A stretch of DNA of 38,070 nt, taken from assembly GCA_028869595.1 (NCBI GenBank), contig JAGWRU010000041.1, forward strand, positions 1-38,070, read 5' to 3'. The stretch comes from Rhodospirillales bacterium. GTDB lineage: Bacteria > Pseudomonadota > Alphaproteobacteria > Acetobacterales > Acetobacteraceae. The first letter of the stretch is position 1; every line of letters starts with the position of its first letter. The translations under genes and the position numbers were made by a program. Positions 8,585 through 16,143 of this stretch are shown here, piece by piece. Under the pieces are notes generated by a model, which saw nothing but the letters and a program-made list of their open reading frames with translations, did no database searches and was not told the origin of the DNA.

Positions 8585-10387
8585 ATGAATAATTCGACGC
8601 CCAACCATTCTCCTGCCGCAGCCCGTCTGGCGGATTTGCGCGCCGAGCTGGCCCGGCATGGGCTGGACGGGTTCATCGTGCCGCGCGCGGATGAGCATCT
8701 GGGCGAATACGTTCCCGCTGCGGCGGAGCGTCTGGCCTGGCTGACCGGCTTCACCGGCAGCGCCGGGCTGGCGGTGGTGCTGGCGGATCGGGCGGCGGTG
8801 TTCACCGATGGCCGCTATGTGTTGCAGCTTGCCGCCGAAACCGATGCGGCGCTGTGGGCGCGCGGGCATATCGTCGAAGACCCGCCGCCGGGCTGGATCG
8901 CCCGGCACGCCGCGAAAGGGGCGGTGATCGGCTATGACCCGATGCTGATCAGCGCCGATGCCCTGGCACGCTATGCCGAGGCCGGGCTTGCCATGCGCGC
9001 GATGGACGAGAATCCGATCGATGCGATCTGGCGCGACCGCCCCGCCCCGCCGATGGGCGCTGTCCTGGCCCATGCCCTGACCCATGCCGGGGTCGACAGC
9101 GCCACGAAGCGTGCCGGGATCGCGGCCCTGCTGCGCGAAGCCGGCCAGGATGCGGCGGTGCTCAGCGATCCCGCCTCGATTGCGTGGCTGCTGAATATTC
9201 GCGGCCAGGACGTGCCGTTCACGCCCTTCGCGCTCGGCTTTGCCCTGATCGACGCCGATGGCGGCGTCTCCCTTTTCATGAACCCCGAGAAGCTGCCTGC
9301 GGAAATCCGCGCCTGGCTGGGCAATGACGTGACATGCCTGCCACGCGCGGCGCTGGCCGATGCGCTGGATGCCTGCGCGGGCAAGCGCGTGCGCGTCGAT
9401 CCGGCCGGCAGCCCGGTCTGGTTCGAACAGCGCCTGCGCGCCGCCGGGGCGGAGGTCGTCGGCGGAGCCGATCCCTGTCTGCTGGCGAAAGCCTGCAAGA
9501 ACCCGGTCGAGCAGCAGGGCGTGCGCGCCGCCCATCTGCGCGATGGCGCGGCGATGACGCGCTTTCTGCGCTTCGTCGCGGAAACCGCGCCGCAAGGCGT
9601 GCTGACGGAGTTGGGTGCCGCCGATGCGCTGATCACCTTCCGCGACGCGCTGGCGGGGTTTCGCGGCGAAAGCTTCCCGGCGATTTCCGGTGCCGGCGAT
9701 CACGGCGCGATCATTCACTACCGCGTCACCAAGGCGACGGACCGGCCGATCGGCGCCAATCAGGTCTATCTGATCGATAGTGGCGGGCAGTTTCCCGACG
9801 GCACCACCGATATCACGCGCACGGTTTGGACCGGCCCCGATCCCGCGCCGGCCGACATCCGCGCCCGCGCGACCCGCGTGCTGAAAGGCCATATCGCCAT
9901 CGCCACGCTGGTTTTTCCCGAAGGCATCACCGGCGCCCATATCGACGCCTTTGCCCGTCGTGCCTTGTGGCAGGCGGGGCTGGATTACGATCATGGCACC
10001 GGCCATGGCGTGGGCAGCTATCTGTCGGTGCATGAAGGTCCGGTCAGCATTTCTCGCGCCGCGCGGCCGGTGCCGATTGCCGCGGGGATGATCCTGTCGA
10101 ACGAGCCGGGCTATTATCTGCCCGGCCATTACGGCATCCGGCTGGAGAATCTGCTGCTGGTGCAGAACGCCGATCTGCCGGATGCGACCAAGCCTTTCCT
10201 GCGCTTCGAAACGCTGACGCTCGCGCCGTTCGATCGCGCGCTGATCGAGCCCGCTTTGCTCGATCCCTGGGAGCGCGCCTGGGTCGATGCCTATCACGCG
10301 CGTGTTCTGGCCGTGCTCGGTCCCGCGCTGGGGGCGGAGGATCGCGCCTTCCTCACCGCCGCCTGCGCCGCGCTGGACGCGCCATGA
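8585..10387 (+). CDS. pepP: Xaa-Pro aminopeptidase (M24B, aminopeptidase P family)
   Basis: A 600-residue metallopeptidase that removes N-terminal residues preceding proline. Its three-domain plan (two creatinase-like N-terminal domains, then a pita-bread catalytic domain) matches the longer, eukaryote-like XPNPEP1 type rather than the 440-residue E. coli PepP. Metal ligands are seen in order in the catalytic domain: the Asp pair in LIDSGGQFPDGTTDITRTVW, His in DHGTGHGVGSYLSVHEGP, Glu in LSNEPGYY and Glu in GIRLENLLLV. The ATG at 8585 follows TAGGAAG by two bases. The stop overlaps the next gene by four bases (ATGA), implying translational coupling. The leader contains an inverted repeat. Confidence 0.94.
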   Translation: MNNSTPNHSPAAARLADLRAELARHGLDGFIVPRADEHLGEYVPAAAERLAWLTGFTGSAGLAVVLADRAAVFTDGRYVLQLAAETDAALWARGHIVEDPPPGWIARHAAKGAVIGYDPMLISADALARYAEAGLAMRAMDENPIDAIWRDRPAPPMGAVLAHALTHAGVDSATKRAGIAALLREAGQDAAVLSDPASIAWLLNIRGQDVPFTPFALGFALIDADGGVSLFMNPEKLPAEIRAWLGNDVTCLPRAALADALDACAGKRVRVDPAGSPVWFEQRLRAAGAEVVGGADPCLLAKACKNPVEQQGVRAAHLRDGAAMTRFLRFVAETAPQGVLTELGAADALITFRDALAGFRGESFPAISGAGDHGAIIHYRVTKATDRPIGANQVYLIDSGGQFPDGTTDITRTVWTGPDPAPADIRARATRVLKGHIAIATLVFPEGITGAHIDAFARRALWQAGLDYDHGTGHGVGSYLSVHEGPVSISRAARPVPIAAGMILSNEPGYYLPGHYGIRLENLLLVQNADLPDATKPFLRFETLTLAPFDRALIEPALLDPWERAWVDAYHARVLAVLGPALGAEDRAFLTAACAALDAP

Positions 10388-10827
10388 CCCGCAAATCCCT
10401 TGTGCTTATCTGGGGCTTCGGCATTCTTCTGGCGATCCTTCTGAACGCCATCGGGCCGGAGCATGTGCTGGCCAGCCTGCTGAACGCGGCCGCCGCCTTC
10501 GATGCCGCGCTGGCCCGCATGCTGTCGCATCTGGCGGCCAGCCTGGCCCATTGGGTGCGCGCCTTCGCCATTGCGCTGTTCGTGGTGTTCATGGTGCTGG
10601 GGATTATCGCGCGCCGGCAGGGGCGACAGAAATCCGGTCCGCTGGTGCTGGGCGCGCTGATCTTTCTGGCCCTTGCCTATGACGTGCTCGGCGCCGATTT
10701 GTTTGCGCCCGATATGCGCTGGCTGCTGGCCTTGCTTCTGGCGCTGGCCGGGGCACTGGCCATGACGCGCAAGCTGCTGGCGCCGCCGCCGGCCGGGGCG
10801 CGTGTCGGGCCGTGGCCGAAAGCGTAG
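10384..10827 (+). CDS. Small integral membrane protein of unknown function
   Basis: A 147-residue protein I do not recognise. It has about four hydrophobic segments: residues 6-22 (SLVLIWGFGILLAILL), 57-78 (AFAIALFVVFMVLGI), 86-103 and 110-127, joined by short loops. RRQGRQK between the second and third helices should be cytoplasmic by the positive-inside rule. Translation is coupled to the upstream aminopeptidase through an ATGA overlap. It could be a membrane partner or simply share the transcript; no catalytic motif is visible. It ends eight bases before the convergent LysR-type regulator gene. Confidence 0.75.
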   Translation: MTRKSLVLIWGFGILLAILLNAIGPEHVLASLLNAAAAFDAALARMLSHLAASLAHWVRAFAIALFVVFMVLGIIARRQGRQKSGPLVLGALIFLALAYDVLGADLFAPDMRWLLALLLALAGALAMTRKLLAPPPAGARVGPWPKA

Positions 10828-10834
10828 AAGCCGC

Positions 10835-11743
10835 CTAATCGCCGGCCTGGTCGATGCCGCGATTGGCGTCCAGCCGCTCCACCAGCGCATCGATGAACAG
10901 CCGCACTTTGGCCGACAGGCGATGGCGGTGGGGATACACCACCTCCAGCCGCATCCGGCGCGGCACGTAGGAATCGAGCAGCGTCACCACCCGGCCCGCA
11001 GCCAGATCGTCGCTGACCAGAAAGCGTGGCGCCAGCACGATGCCCAGGCCGCGCAGCCCGGCAGCCCGCAACAGGGTGGAGCCGTTGGTGATCAGATTGC
11101 CACGCACCGAGACCGTGGTTTCCCCGTCCGGCCCGTCGAACACCCAGTCATCGCCGAACGGATAATTAGAATGGTGCAGGCAGTTATGCGCCGCCAGATC
11201 GGCCGGCACGCGCGGCGCGCCGTTGCGCGCAAGATAGTCCGGGCTGGCGCACAGAATATGTCGATAGCCCGACAGCCGGCGCACGATCAGCTGCGAATCC
11301 GGATTGGGCACCATGGTGATACCGAGATCGAGCCCTTCCTCGATCAGATCGACCGGGCGATCGGTCATCACCGCATCGACCTGCATCTGCGGATAGCGCA
11401 CCAGATATTCGGCCACCACCGGCCCGATCAGATGACCCAGCGCATTGGGACAGTTCAGCCGCAGCCGCCCGGTCGGCGTGGTCTGCAAGGCAGCGGCGGT
11501 CTGGTCCGCCTCCTCGATCGCCACCAGGATGCGGCTGCACTGGTCGTAATAGGTCTGCCCCACCTCGGTCAGGCTGACGCGGCGCGTGGTGCGGTTCAGC
11601 AGGCGCACGCCGAGCCGCTGCTCCAGCTCCTGGACATGGTTGCTGACCATCGCCGGAGACAGGCCGAGCCGGCGCGCGGCGGCGGAGAAGCCGCCCGCCT
11701 CCACCACCTTGGCGAATACGGTCAGGCTGGTCAGCCGGTCCAG
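10835..11743 (-). CDS. LysR-type transcriptional regulator, apparent CUG start
   Basis: A LysR-family activator/repressor of about 302 residues, with the winged helix-turn-helix VVEAGGFSAAARRLGLSPA at residues 13-31 and a periplasmic-binding-like effector domain starting near residue 90. The reading frame upstream of the GTG pair at 11707-11710 has no ATG, GTG or TTG before an in-frame TGA at about 11758-11760. The family-typical N-terminus L-D-R-L-T-S-L-T-V-F begins at CTG 11741-11743, which has GGAGGG four bases upstream. I therefore place the start at that CTG; GTG 11707 would cut off the first helix of the DNA-binding domain. The gene diverges from emrA, so it probably controls the efflux genes. 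Confidence 0.85.
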   Translation of the reverse strand: MDRLTSLTVFAKVVEAGGFSAAARRLGLSPAMVSNHVQELEQRLGVRLLNRTTRRVSLTEVGQTYYDQCSRILVAIEEADQTAAALQTTPTGRLRLNCPNALGHLIGPVVAEYLVRYPQMQVDAVMTDRPVDLIEEGLDLGITMVPNPDSQLIVRRLSGYRHILCASPDYLARNGAPRVPADLAAHNCLHHSNYPFGDDWVFDGPDGETTVSVRGNLITNGSTLLRAAGLRGLGIVLAPRFLVSDDLAAGRVVTLLDSYVPRRMRLEVVYPHRHRLSAKVRLFIDALVERLDANRGIDQAGD

Positions 11744-11757
11744 AGCGCCCTCCGATG

Positions 11758-11786
11758 ATCAAGCCGGGCCGATTATCAAGCCGGGC
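11758..11786. repeat. Two direct 12-bp repeats in the divergent LysR-emrA region
   Basis: ATCAAGCCGGGC occurs at 11758-11769 and again at 11775-11786, a 17-bp period. The second copy continues into an imperfect dyad TCAAGCCGGGCTGA (11776-11789). The location just upstream of the regulator's start suggests an operator for the LysR-type protein, but the repeat could also be a simple local duplication. Confidence 0.45.
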
Positions 11787-11885
11787 TGAACAGTGCTTCC
11801 GGAACTTACCGGGTTATGCCGCACTGCGTCACGCGCCATGTTCCGCCCCGACAGAGAACCGCCCGGGGCGGGCGAGGAGCGAGAA

Positions 11886-12965
11886 ATGGCCAATAAATCC
11901 CTGATCAAGCGTGCTGCCCTGGCCGGTGTGGCGGTAGTGGTGCTGGCTGGCGCGGCGGATTACGGCGTGTCCTGGTGGCGGCACGGGCGCTTCATGGAAG
12001 CGACCGACGACGCCTATCTGCAAGCCGATTCGACCATCGTCGCCCCGCGCGTCTCCGGCTACATCGCCAAGGTGCTGGTGGCCGACAACCAACATGTCAA
12101 CGCCGGGCAGGTGCTGGCCGAGCTGGACCCGCGCGATTTGCAGACCGCTCTGGCCCAGGCCCGCGCTACGGCGGATGCAGCCTCCCTCGCGATTACCAAT
12201 CTGGATGCTCAGATCACCCTGCAAAAAACGATCATCCAGCAAAGCGCCGCCGATCTGCGCTCCGCCCAGGCAGCGTTGACCTTCGCGCATGACAATGATG
12301 CGCGCTACGCAGCACTGGCCCGCACCGGGGCCGGCACCCAGCAAAGCGCGCAGCAGGCCGGCGCCGCCCTGATCGAGGCTACCGCCATGGTGCAGCACCA
12401 GCAGGCCGCCCAGATCGCCGCCGCCCAGCGCATCGCGGTGCTGACCACCGCGCGGCAGCGTGCGGCGGCGGAATTGCAGCACGACCAGGCAGTGGCGCAT
12501 CAGGCCGCGCTCAATCTCTCCTACGCCACCATCACCGCGCCGATCGCCGGCACGGTCGGTGCCCGGTCGCTGCGCGTCGGGCAGTACGTGCAGGCCGGCA
12601 CCCAGTTGATGGCGCTGGTGCCGCTGCATCGGGTCTACGTCCTGGCCAATTTCAAGGAGACGCAATTGACCCATGTGCGCCCTGGCCAGGCGGTGGATGT
12701 GTCGGTGGATACGTTTCCCGGCACGGTGCTGCACGGCACGGTCAACAGCCTGGCGCCGGCCAGCGGGCTTGAATTCGCCCTGCTGCCGCCGGACAACGCA
12801 ACCGGGAATTTCACCAAGATCGTCCAGCGCATTCCGGTGAAGATCGCGCTTGATCCGAACACCAAGCTGCTCGGCCGGCTGGTGCCCGGCATGTCGGTGG
12901 AAGCGAGCATCGACACGCAATCGCAAGGCCAGGGCGCCTCCTCGCACATCGCCGACGCGCGATAG
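11886..12965 (+). CDS. emrA: EmrA-like periplasmic adaptor of a drug efflux pump (HlyD family)
   Basis: A 359-residue membrane fusion protein. It has an N-terminal inner-membrane anchor (residues 9-27), then DDAYLQADSTIVAPRVSGYI, which opens the EmrA-type lipoyl/beta-barrel part. A long Ala/Gln-rich coiled-coil hairpin lies at about 80-215, followed by the second lipoyl half ATITAPIAGTVGARSLRVGQ. The beta-barrel segment VYVLANFKETQLTHVRPGQ is diagnostic of EmrA/FarA-type adaptors. The ATG at 11886 has GAGGAG seven bases upstream; a longer frame from 11793 lacks such a site. It acts with the DHA2 pump encoded next (11-base spacer) and presumably a TolC-type channel encoded elsewhere. Confidence 0.93.
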   Translation: MANKSLIKRAALAGVAVVVLAGAADYGVSWWRHGRFMEATDDAYLQADSTIVAPRVSGYIAKVLVADNQHVNAGQVLAELDPRDLQTALAQARATADAASLAITNLDAQITLQKTIIQQSAADLRSAQAALTFAHDNDARYAALARTGAGTQQSAQQAGAALIEATAMVQHQQAAQIAAAQRIAVLTTARQRAAAELQHDQAVAHQAALNLSYATITAPIAGTVGARSLRVGQYVQAGTQLMALVPLHRVYVLANFKETQLTHVRPGQAVDVSVDTFPGTVLHGTVNSLAPASGLEFALLPPDNATGNFTKIVQRIPVKIALDPNTKLLGRLVPGMSVEASIDTQSQGQGASSHIADAR

Positions 12966-12976
12966 GGGCCGGAATC

Positions 12977-14557
12977 ATGAGCACGCTCGAAAAGCGCACG
13001 GCAGCGTTGGAGGAGAACGTCTCCTTCCTCACCTGGCTGGCGGTGATCGGCTCTACGCTGGGTGCCTTCATGGCGGTGCTGAACATCCAGATCACCAATG
13101 CCGCGCTGCCCGACATCCAGGGCGCGATCGGGGCGGGGCTGGATGACGGCGGATGGATCTCCACCTCCTATCTGATCACCGAGATCATCGTCATTCCGCT
13201 GACCGGCTGGCTGGCGCGGGCGTTTTCGGTGCGCCGCTATCTGTTGGTCAATGCCGGGTTGTTTCTGTTCTTCTCAGCGGCTTGTGCGACGGCGCAGAAT
13301 CTCGGCCAGATGATCGTGCTGCGGGCCTTTCAGGGCTTTACCGGCGGCGTGCTGATCCCGATGGCGTTCACCAACATCATGATGCTGCTGCCGCGCAGCA
13401 AGCAGCCGGTGGGCCTGGCGCTGTTCGCCCTGTCGGCGACGTTCGCGCCGGCCATCGGCCCGACCATCGGCGGCTGGCTGAACGAGAATTACGGCTGGCA
13501 GTATATCTTCTACGTCAATCTGGTGCCGGGCATCGCGATGCTGATCATGCTCGCGGTATCGCTGAAGCCGGCGCCGATGCAGCTGCATCTGCTGCGCCAG
13601 GGCGATTGGGGCGGGATCGCCGCGATGGCGATCGGGCTCGCCTCGCTACAGACGGTGCTGGAGGAGGGCAACAAGGATGATTGGTTCGGCTCGTCTTTCA
13701 TCCTGCGGCTGTCGATCATCGCGGTGGTGGCGCTCTCCGCGTTCCTGGTGATCGAATTGCGCACGGCGCGCCCGCTGCTCAATCTGCGGCTGTTGATGCG
13801 GCGCAATTTCGGCTTCGGCACGCTGTCGAATTTCCTGCTCGGCTCGGCGCTGTATGGCTCGGTGTTTATCCTGCCGCTCTATCTGTCGCAGACGCAGGGC
13901 TATAATGCCGAGCAGGTGGGCGAGGTTCTCGCCTGGACCGGCCTGCCGCAGCTGCTGCTGATCCCGCTGGTGCCGCGTCTGATGCGCCGCGTCGATCCGC
14001 GTGCCCTGGTGGCGTTCGGCTTTCTTTTATTCGCCACCAGCACCTTCATGACCACGCATCTCGATGCAAATTTCGCCGGCCCGCAATTCATGCTGCCGAA
14101 TATCGTGCGCGCCATCGGCCAGGCGCTGGTGATGACGCCGCTTTCGGTGCTGGCCACCGCCGGGATCGAGGCGGAGAATGCTGGGTCTGCGTCGGCCTTG
14201 TTCAACATGGTGCGCAATCTGGGCGGCGCGATCGGCATTGCCATTCTGCAAACCGAGTTCACCTGGCGCGAACAATATCATTCCAACGTGCTCTCGGGCG
14301 CGGTCAGCATGGCCAGCAATGCGACGCGGCAGACGCTGGCGACGTTGACGCAGTACTTCATGGCGCACAACACCGCCGACCCCGCCACTGCCCAGCATGA
14401 GGCGATCGTCGCGGTCGGCCGCTTCGTGCACGGCCAGGCCGCGATCATGGGCTATGGCGACACGTTCTTCGTGCTGGGTGCGGCGCTGGTGCTGGCGCTG
14501 GGCGCCGCACTCTGCCTCGGTAAAGCCGCCGGCACCAATGCCGGCGGGGCACACTGA
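12977..14557 (+). CDS. emrB: EmrB/QacA-type multidrug efflux MFS permease (DHA2 family)
   Basis: A 526-residue, fourteen-helix proton-driven exporter. The first helix contains GAFMAVLNIQITNAALPDIQ, the DHA2 helix-1 signature with the usual conserved Asp replaced by Asn-Ile-Gln context. Loop 2-3 reads GWLARAFSVRRYLL. Motif C-like sequence SATFAPAIGPTIGGWLNENY marks helix 5, and the ending ALVLALGAALCLGKA is the last helix. With EmrA it would move hydrophobic compounds from the cytoplasm across both membranes. It is co-transcribed with emrA and followed after 21 bases by a quinone oxidoreductase-like gene, hinting at shared induction by electrophilic or phenolic stress. Confidence 0.94.
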   Translation: MSTLEKRTAALEENVSFLTWLAVIGSTLGAFMAVLNIQITNAALPDIQGAIGAGLDDGGWISTSYLITEIIVIPLTGWLARAFSVRRYLLVNAGLFLFFSAACATAQNLGQMIVLRAFQGFTGGVLIPMAFTNIMMLLPRSKQPVGLALFALSATFAPAIGPTIGGWLNENYGWQYIFYVNLVPGIAMLIMLAVSLKPAPMQLHLLRQGDWGGIAAMAIGLASLQTVLEEGNKDDWFGSSFILRLSIIAVVALSAFLVIELRTARPLLNLRLLMRRNFGFGTLSNFLLGSALYGSVFILPLYLSQTQGYNAEQVGEVLAWTGLPQLLLIPLVPRLMRRVDPRALVAFGFLLFATSTFMTTHLDANFAGPQFMLPNIVRAIGQALVMTPLSVLATAGIEAENAGSASALFNMVRNLGGAIGIAILQTEFTWREQYHSNVLSGAVSMASNATRQTLATLTQYFMAHNTADPATAQHEAIVAVGRFVHGQAAIMGYGDTFFVLGAALVLALGAALCLGKAAGTNAGGAH

Positions 14558-14578
14558 TACGAAAACGGGAGACGTGCC

Positions 14579-15556
14579 ATGGGTGAACTCCGCGACGCGC
14601 CGATTGCGTTGGCAGCCCAGCCCCGGATGCAGGCGATCCGCATCACCGCCTTCGGTGGCATCGAGCGGATGGAATATGCCGCGATCGAACGCCCGGCGCC
14701 CGGGCCGGGCCAGGTGCTGGTGCGCGTCGCCGCGGCCGGTGTCGGGCCGTGGGATGCCTGGGTGCGAGAGGGCCGCAGCGTGCTGCCGCAGCCTTTGCCG
14801 CTGGTGCCGGGCGCCGATATCTCCGGCGTGGTGGCGCAGGCGGGGCCGGATGTGCGCGGCTTCACCGCCGGAATGGCGGTGTTCGGCGCGACCAATGCGC
14901 GTTTCACCGGCGGCTATGCCGAGTATGCGCTGGCGGATGCCACGATGCTGGCCGGAAAGCCGGCGCGGCTGAGCCATTGCCAGGCCGCCGCCCTGCCGGT
15001 GGTGGCCAGCACCGCGCGCCAGGCATTATTCGACGAGGCGCGTGTCGCGGCAGGCCAGCGTGTGCTGGTGCTTGGCGCAGGCGGCAATGTCGGGGCGCAT
15101 GTTCTGCAACTGGGTCACGCCATTGGCGCGGAGATGATCGCCCTCGGCCGGCCCGGCCAGCAGGAACGCCTGCGCGGGCTGGGGGCCGCGACCGTGCTGG
15201 ATGCCGAGGCGGACTGGCCGGTACGGATGCGGGCAAGCTGCGATGCGGTGATCGACGCACTGGGCGGCGATGCCCAGCGCCGCGCGTTTCCGACGCTGCG
15301 CGCAGGCGGCCATCTGATCTCGATCGTCGGCGAACCCGATGCCGCGCTGGCCGCGCAGCACGGCGTTGCCGCGCGCTTCATGCTGGTATCGGTCACCACG
15401 GCCGGGCTGGTGCTGCTGGGGGAACTCGCCGAAGCCGGCCGCCTGCGCGCGCCGCTCGGAGAGGTGATGGCACTGCGGGACGCGCGCCGGGCCCATGCGA
15501 TGCTGGCCGGCGCGGCGCATCGGCCGGGCAAAATCGTGCTGACCGTCGGGGCATAG
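14579..15556 (+). CDS. Medium-chain NADP-dependent oxidoreductase, quinone reductase-like
   Basis: A 325-residue MDR-superfamily protein without the structural or catalytic zinc ligands of alcohol dehydrogenases. It has the GroES-like N-terminal domain (MQAIRITAFGGIERMEY, then PGPGQVLVRVAAAGVGPWDAWVREG) and a Rossmann fold with VLVLGAGGNVGAHVLQLGHA near residues 162-181. The lack of Cys and His ligands and the GVGPWDAW segment point to a QOR/zeta-crystallin type that reduces quinones or enones with NADPH. The start at 14579 has GGGAG upstream; an internal ATG (MQAIRI, 14627) is an alternative. It is probably the last gene of the emrAB operon. Confidence 0.88.
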   Translation: MGELRDAPIALAAQPRMQAIRITAFGGIERMEYAAIERPAPGPGQVLVRVAAAGVGPWDAWVREGRSVLPQPLPLVPGADISGVVAQAGPDVRGFTAGMAVFGATNARFTGGYAEYALADATMLAGKPARLSHCQAAALPVVASTARQALFDEARVAAGQRVLVLGAGGNVGAHVLQLGHAIGAEMIALGRPGQQERLRGLGAATVLDAEADWPVRMRASCDAVIDALGGDAQRRAFPTLRAGGHLISIVGEPDAALAAQHGVAARFMLVSVTTAGLVLLGELAEAGRLRAPLGEVMALRDARRAHAMLAGAAHRPGKIVLTVGA

Positions 15557-15571
15557 ATTTGCTTGGCAAAT
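15557..15571. promoter_or_regulatory. 15-bp perfect palindrome after the oxidoreductase gene
   Basis: ATTTGC-TTG-GCAAAT begins directly after the stop codon of the oxidoreductase gene. It is AT-rich in an otherwise GC-rich stretch and is not followed by a T run, so it looks more like a protein binding site or an RNA hairpin leading the small-ORF unit than an intrinsic terminator. Confidence 0.4.
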
Positions 15572-15609
15572 CGGCGACGCCCAGCGCAGACTTCGCGGTG
15601 CAACAACTG

Positions 15610-15625
15610 AAAGGAGGTGATCCAG
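15610..15625 (+). promoter_or_regulatory. Ribosome-binding site complementary to the full 16S rRNA 3' tail
   Basis: AAAGGAGGTGATCCAG is the exact complement of the 16-nt 3' end of bacterial 16S rRNA (CTGGATCACCTCCTTT). Natural Shine-Dalgarno sites usually match 4-7 bases. The GGAGG core lies seven bases before the GTG start of a 24-residue ORF, the ideal spacing. Bases 15617-15625 can also pair with CTGGATCGC at 15663-15671 inside that ORF (nine pairs, one G-U), which would hide the site. Confidence 0.8.
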
Positions 15626-15699
15626 TGTCTCTTTGTTTGACCCATGGCTCCGCCCTGTGCGGCTGGATCGCGGCCACCCCCTTCGTGGACGCCGCCTGA
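15625..15699 (+). CDS. Putative 24-residue leader/small protein with extreme Shine-Dalgarno site
   Basis: GTG-initiated ORF encoding MSLCLTHGSALCGWIAATPF followed by VDAA and TGA. It is supported by the exceptional ribosome-binding site at 15610 and by a strong intrinsic terminator 36 bases after its stop, which together define a unit of roughly 150-200 bases. The ORF contains TGCGGCTGGATC (15658-15669), identical to the sense strand of the 16S rRNA just before its anti-Shine-Dalgarno tail, so the RNA carries both a complement and a partial copy of the 16S 3' end. It may be a translated small protein, a leader peptide controlling the downstream gene, or an sRNA whose sequence merely resembles an ORF. 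I do not know a named family for it. Confidence 0.55.
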   Translation: MSLCLTHGSALCGWIAATPFVDAA

Positions 15700-15734
15700 C
15701 GAGACGCCTGACGCGGATGCCGTCAGACAATGGG

Positions 15735-15764
15735 AAGGCTCCGGTCCGCCGGGGCCTTCTTTGT
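15735..15764 (+). terminator. Intrinsic terminator after the small ORF
   Basis: AAGGCTCCGG (15735-15744) pairs with CCGGGGCCTT (15749-15758) around a TCCG loop, ten pairs including one G-T wobble, followed by CTTTGTTTG. This is the clearest Rho-independent terminator in the window. It lies between the small ORF and the next gene, so it could also work as an attenuator. Confidence 0.8.
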
Positions 15765-15778
15765 TTGCGCGCTAAAAC

Positions 15779-16075
15779 GTGAAACGCATTCCCCTGCCCC
15801 GCGCCGGGCTCTATGCCGGGCTGGCGCTTTTGTTCGGCGTGCTGGCCGCGATTTCGCCGATCGCAACGCCCTTCGTCTGGCTTGCCGCCTTCCTGCTGGC
15901 CGTATTGGGGTTGATCGGTTTGCGGCTTGCCGGATTTCCGCGCAGGCAGAAGCAGACGCGGCGCAACGCTGCCAGGCCGCGCGGCAAGAAGCCGCCCGCC
16001 CGCGCCGGCCGCAAAGCGCCCGCGCGCCCGCGCGCATCGACCGGTCCGGCGCGCAAATCCCGCCCGCCGCGCTGA
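15779..16075 (+). CDS. Small membrane protein with Arg/Lys-rich C-terminal tail
   Basis: A 98-residue protein from a GTG start. Residues 8-50 are strongly hydrophobic and form two helices (GLYAGLALLFGVLAAISPIA and VWLAAFLLAVLGLIGLRLAG). Residues 53-98 are almost wholly Arg, Lys, Pro and Ala (RRQKQTRRNAARPRGKKPP and onward), so the tail should be cytoplasmic and may bind nucleic acid or acidic lipid. The hydrophobic pattern argues that this frame is real rather than a GC-driven artefact. No good ribosome-binding site precedes it, and it starts only 15-20 bases after the terminator, so expression may depend on read-through. I do not recognise the family. Confidence 0.55.
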   Translation: MKRIPLPRAGLYAGLALLFGVLAAISPIATPFVWLAAFLLAVLGLIGLRLAGFPRRQKQTRRNAARPRGKKPPARAGRKAPARPRASTGPARKSRPPR

Positions 16076-16143
16076 TCGCGCGCATTGGACCCGATCCCAT
16101 CCCCGGTCTAGCCTGACCGCGGAAACGGACGGAGACAAACGCG

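Noticed and set aside
8123-10297. A 724-codon minus-strand frame opposite the aminopeptidase gene.
   Set aside because: It is an Arg/Gly/Gln-rich antisense shadow typical of GC-rich DNA. Only its last 100 codons, with a DUF1127 domain and a ribosome-binding site, are a gene.
15730-16116. A 128-codon plus-strand frame overlapping the small membrane protein.
   Set aside because: It is Arg/Ala-rich without hydrophobic structure; the frame from 15779 has two clear membrane helices and is the better candidate.
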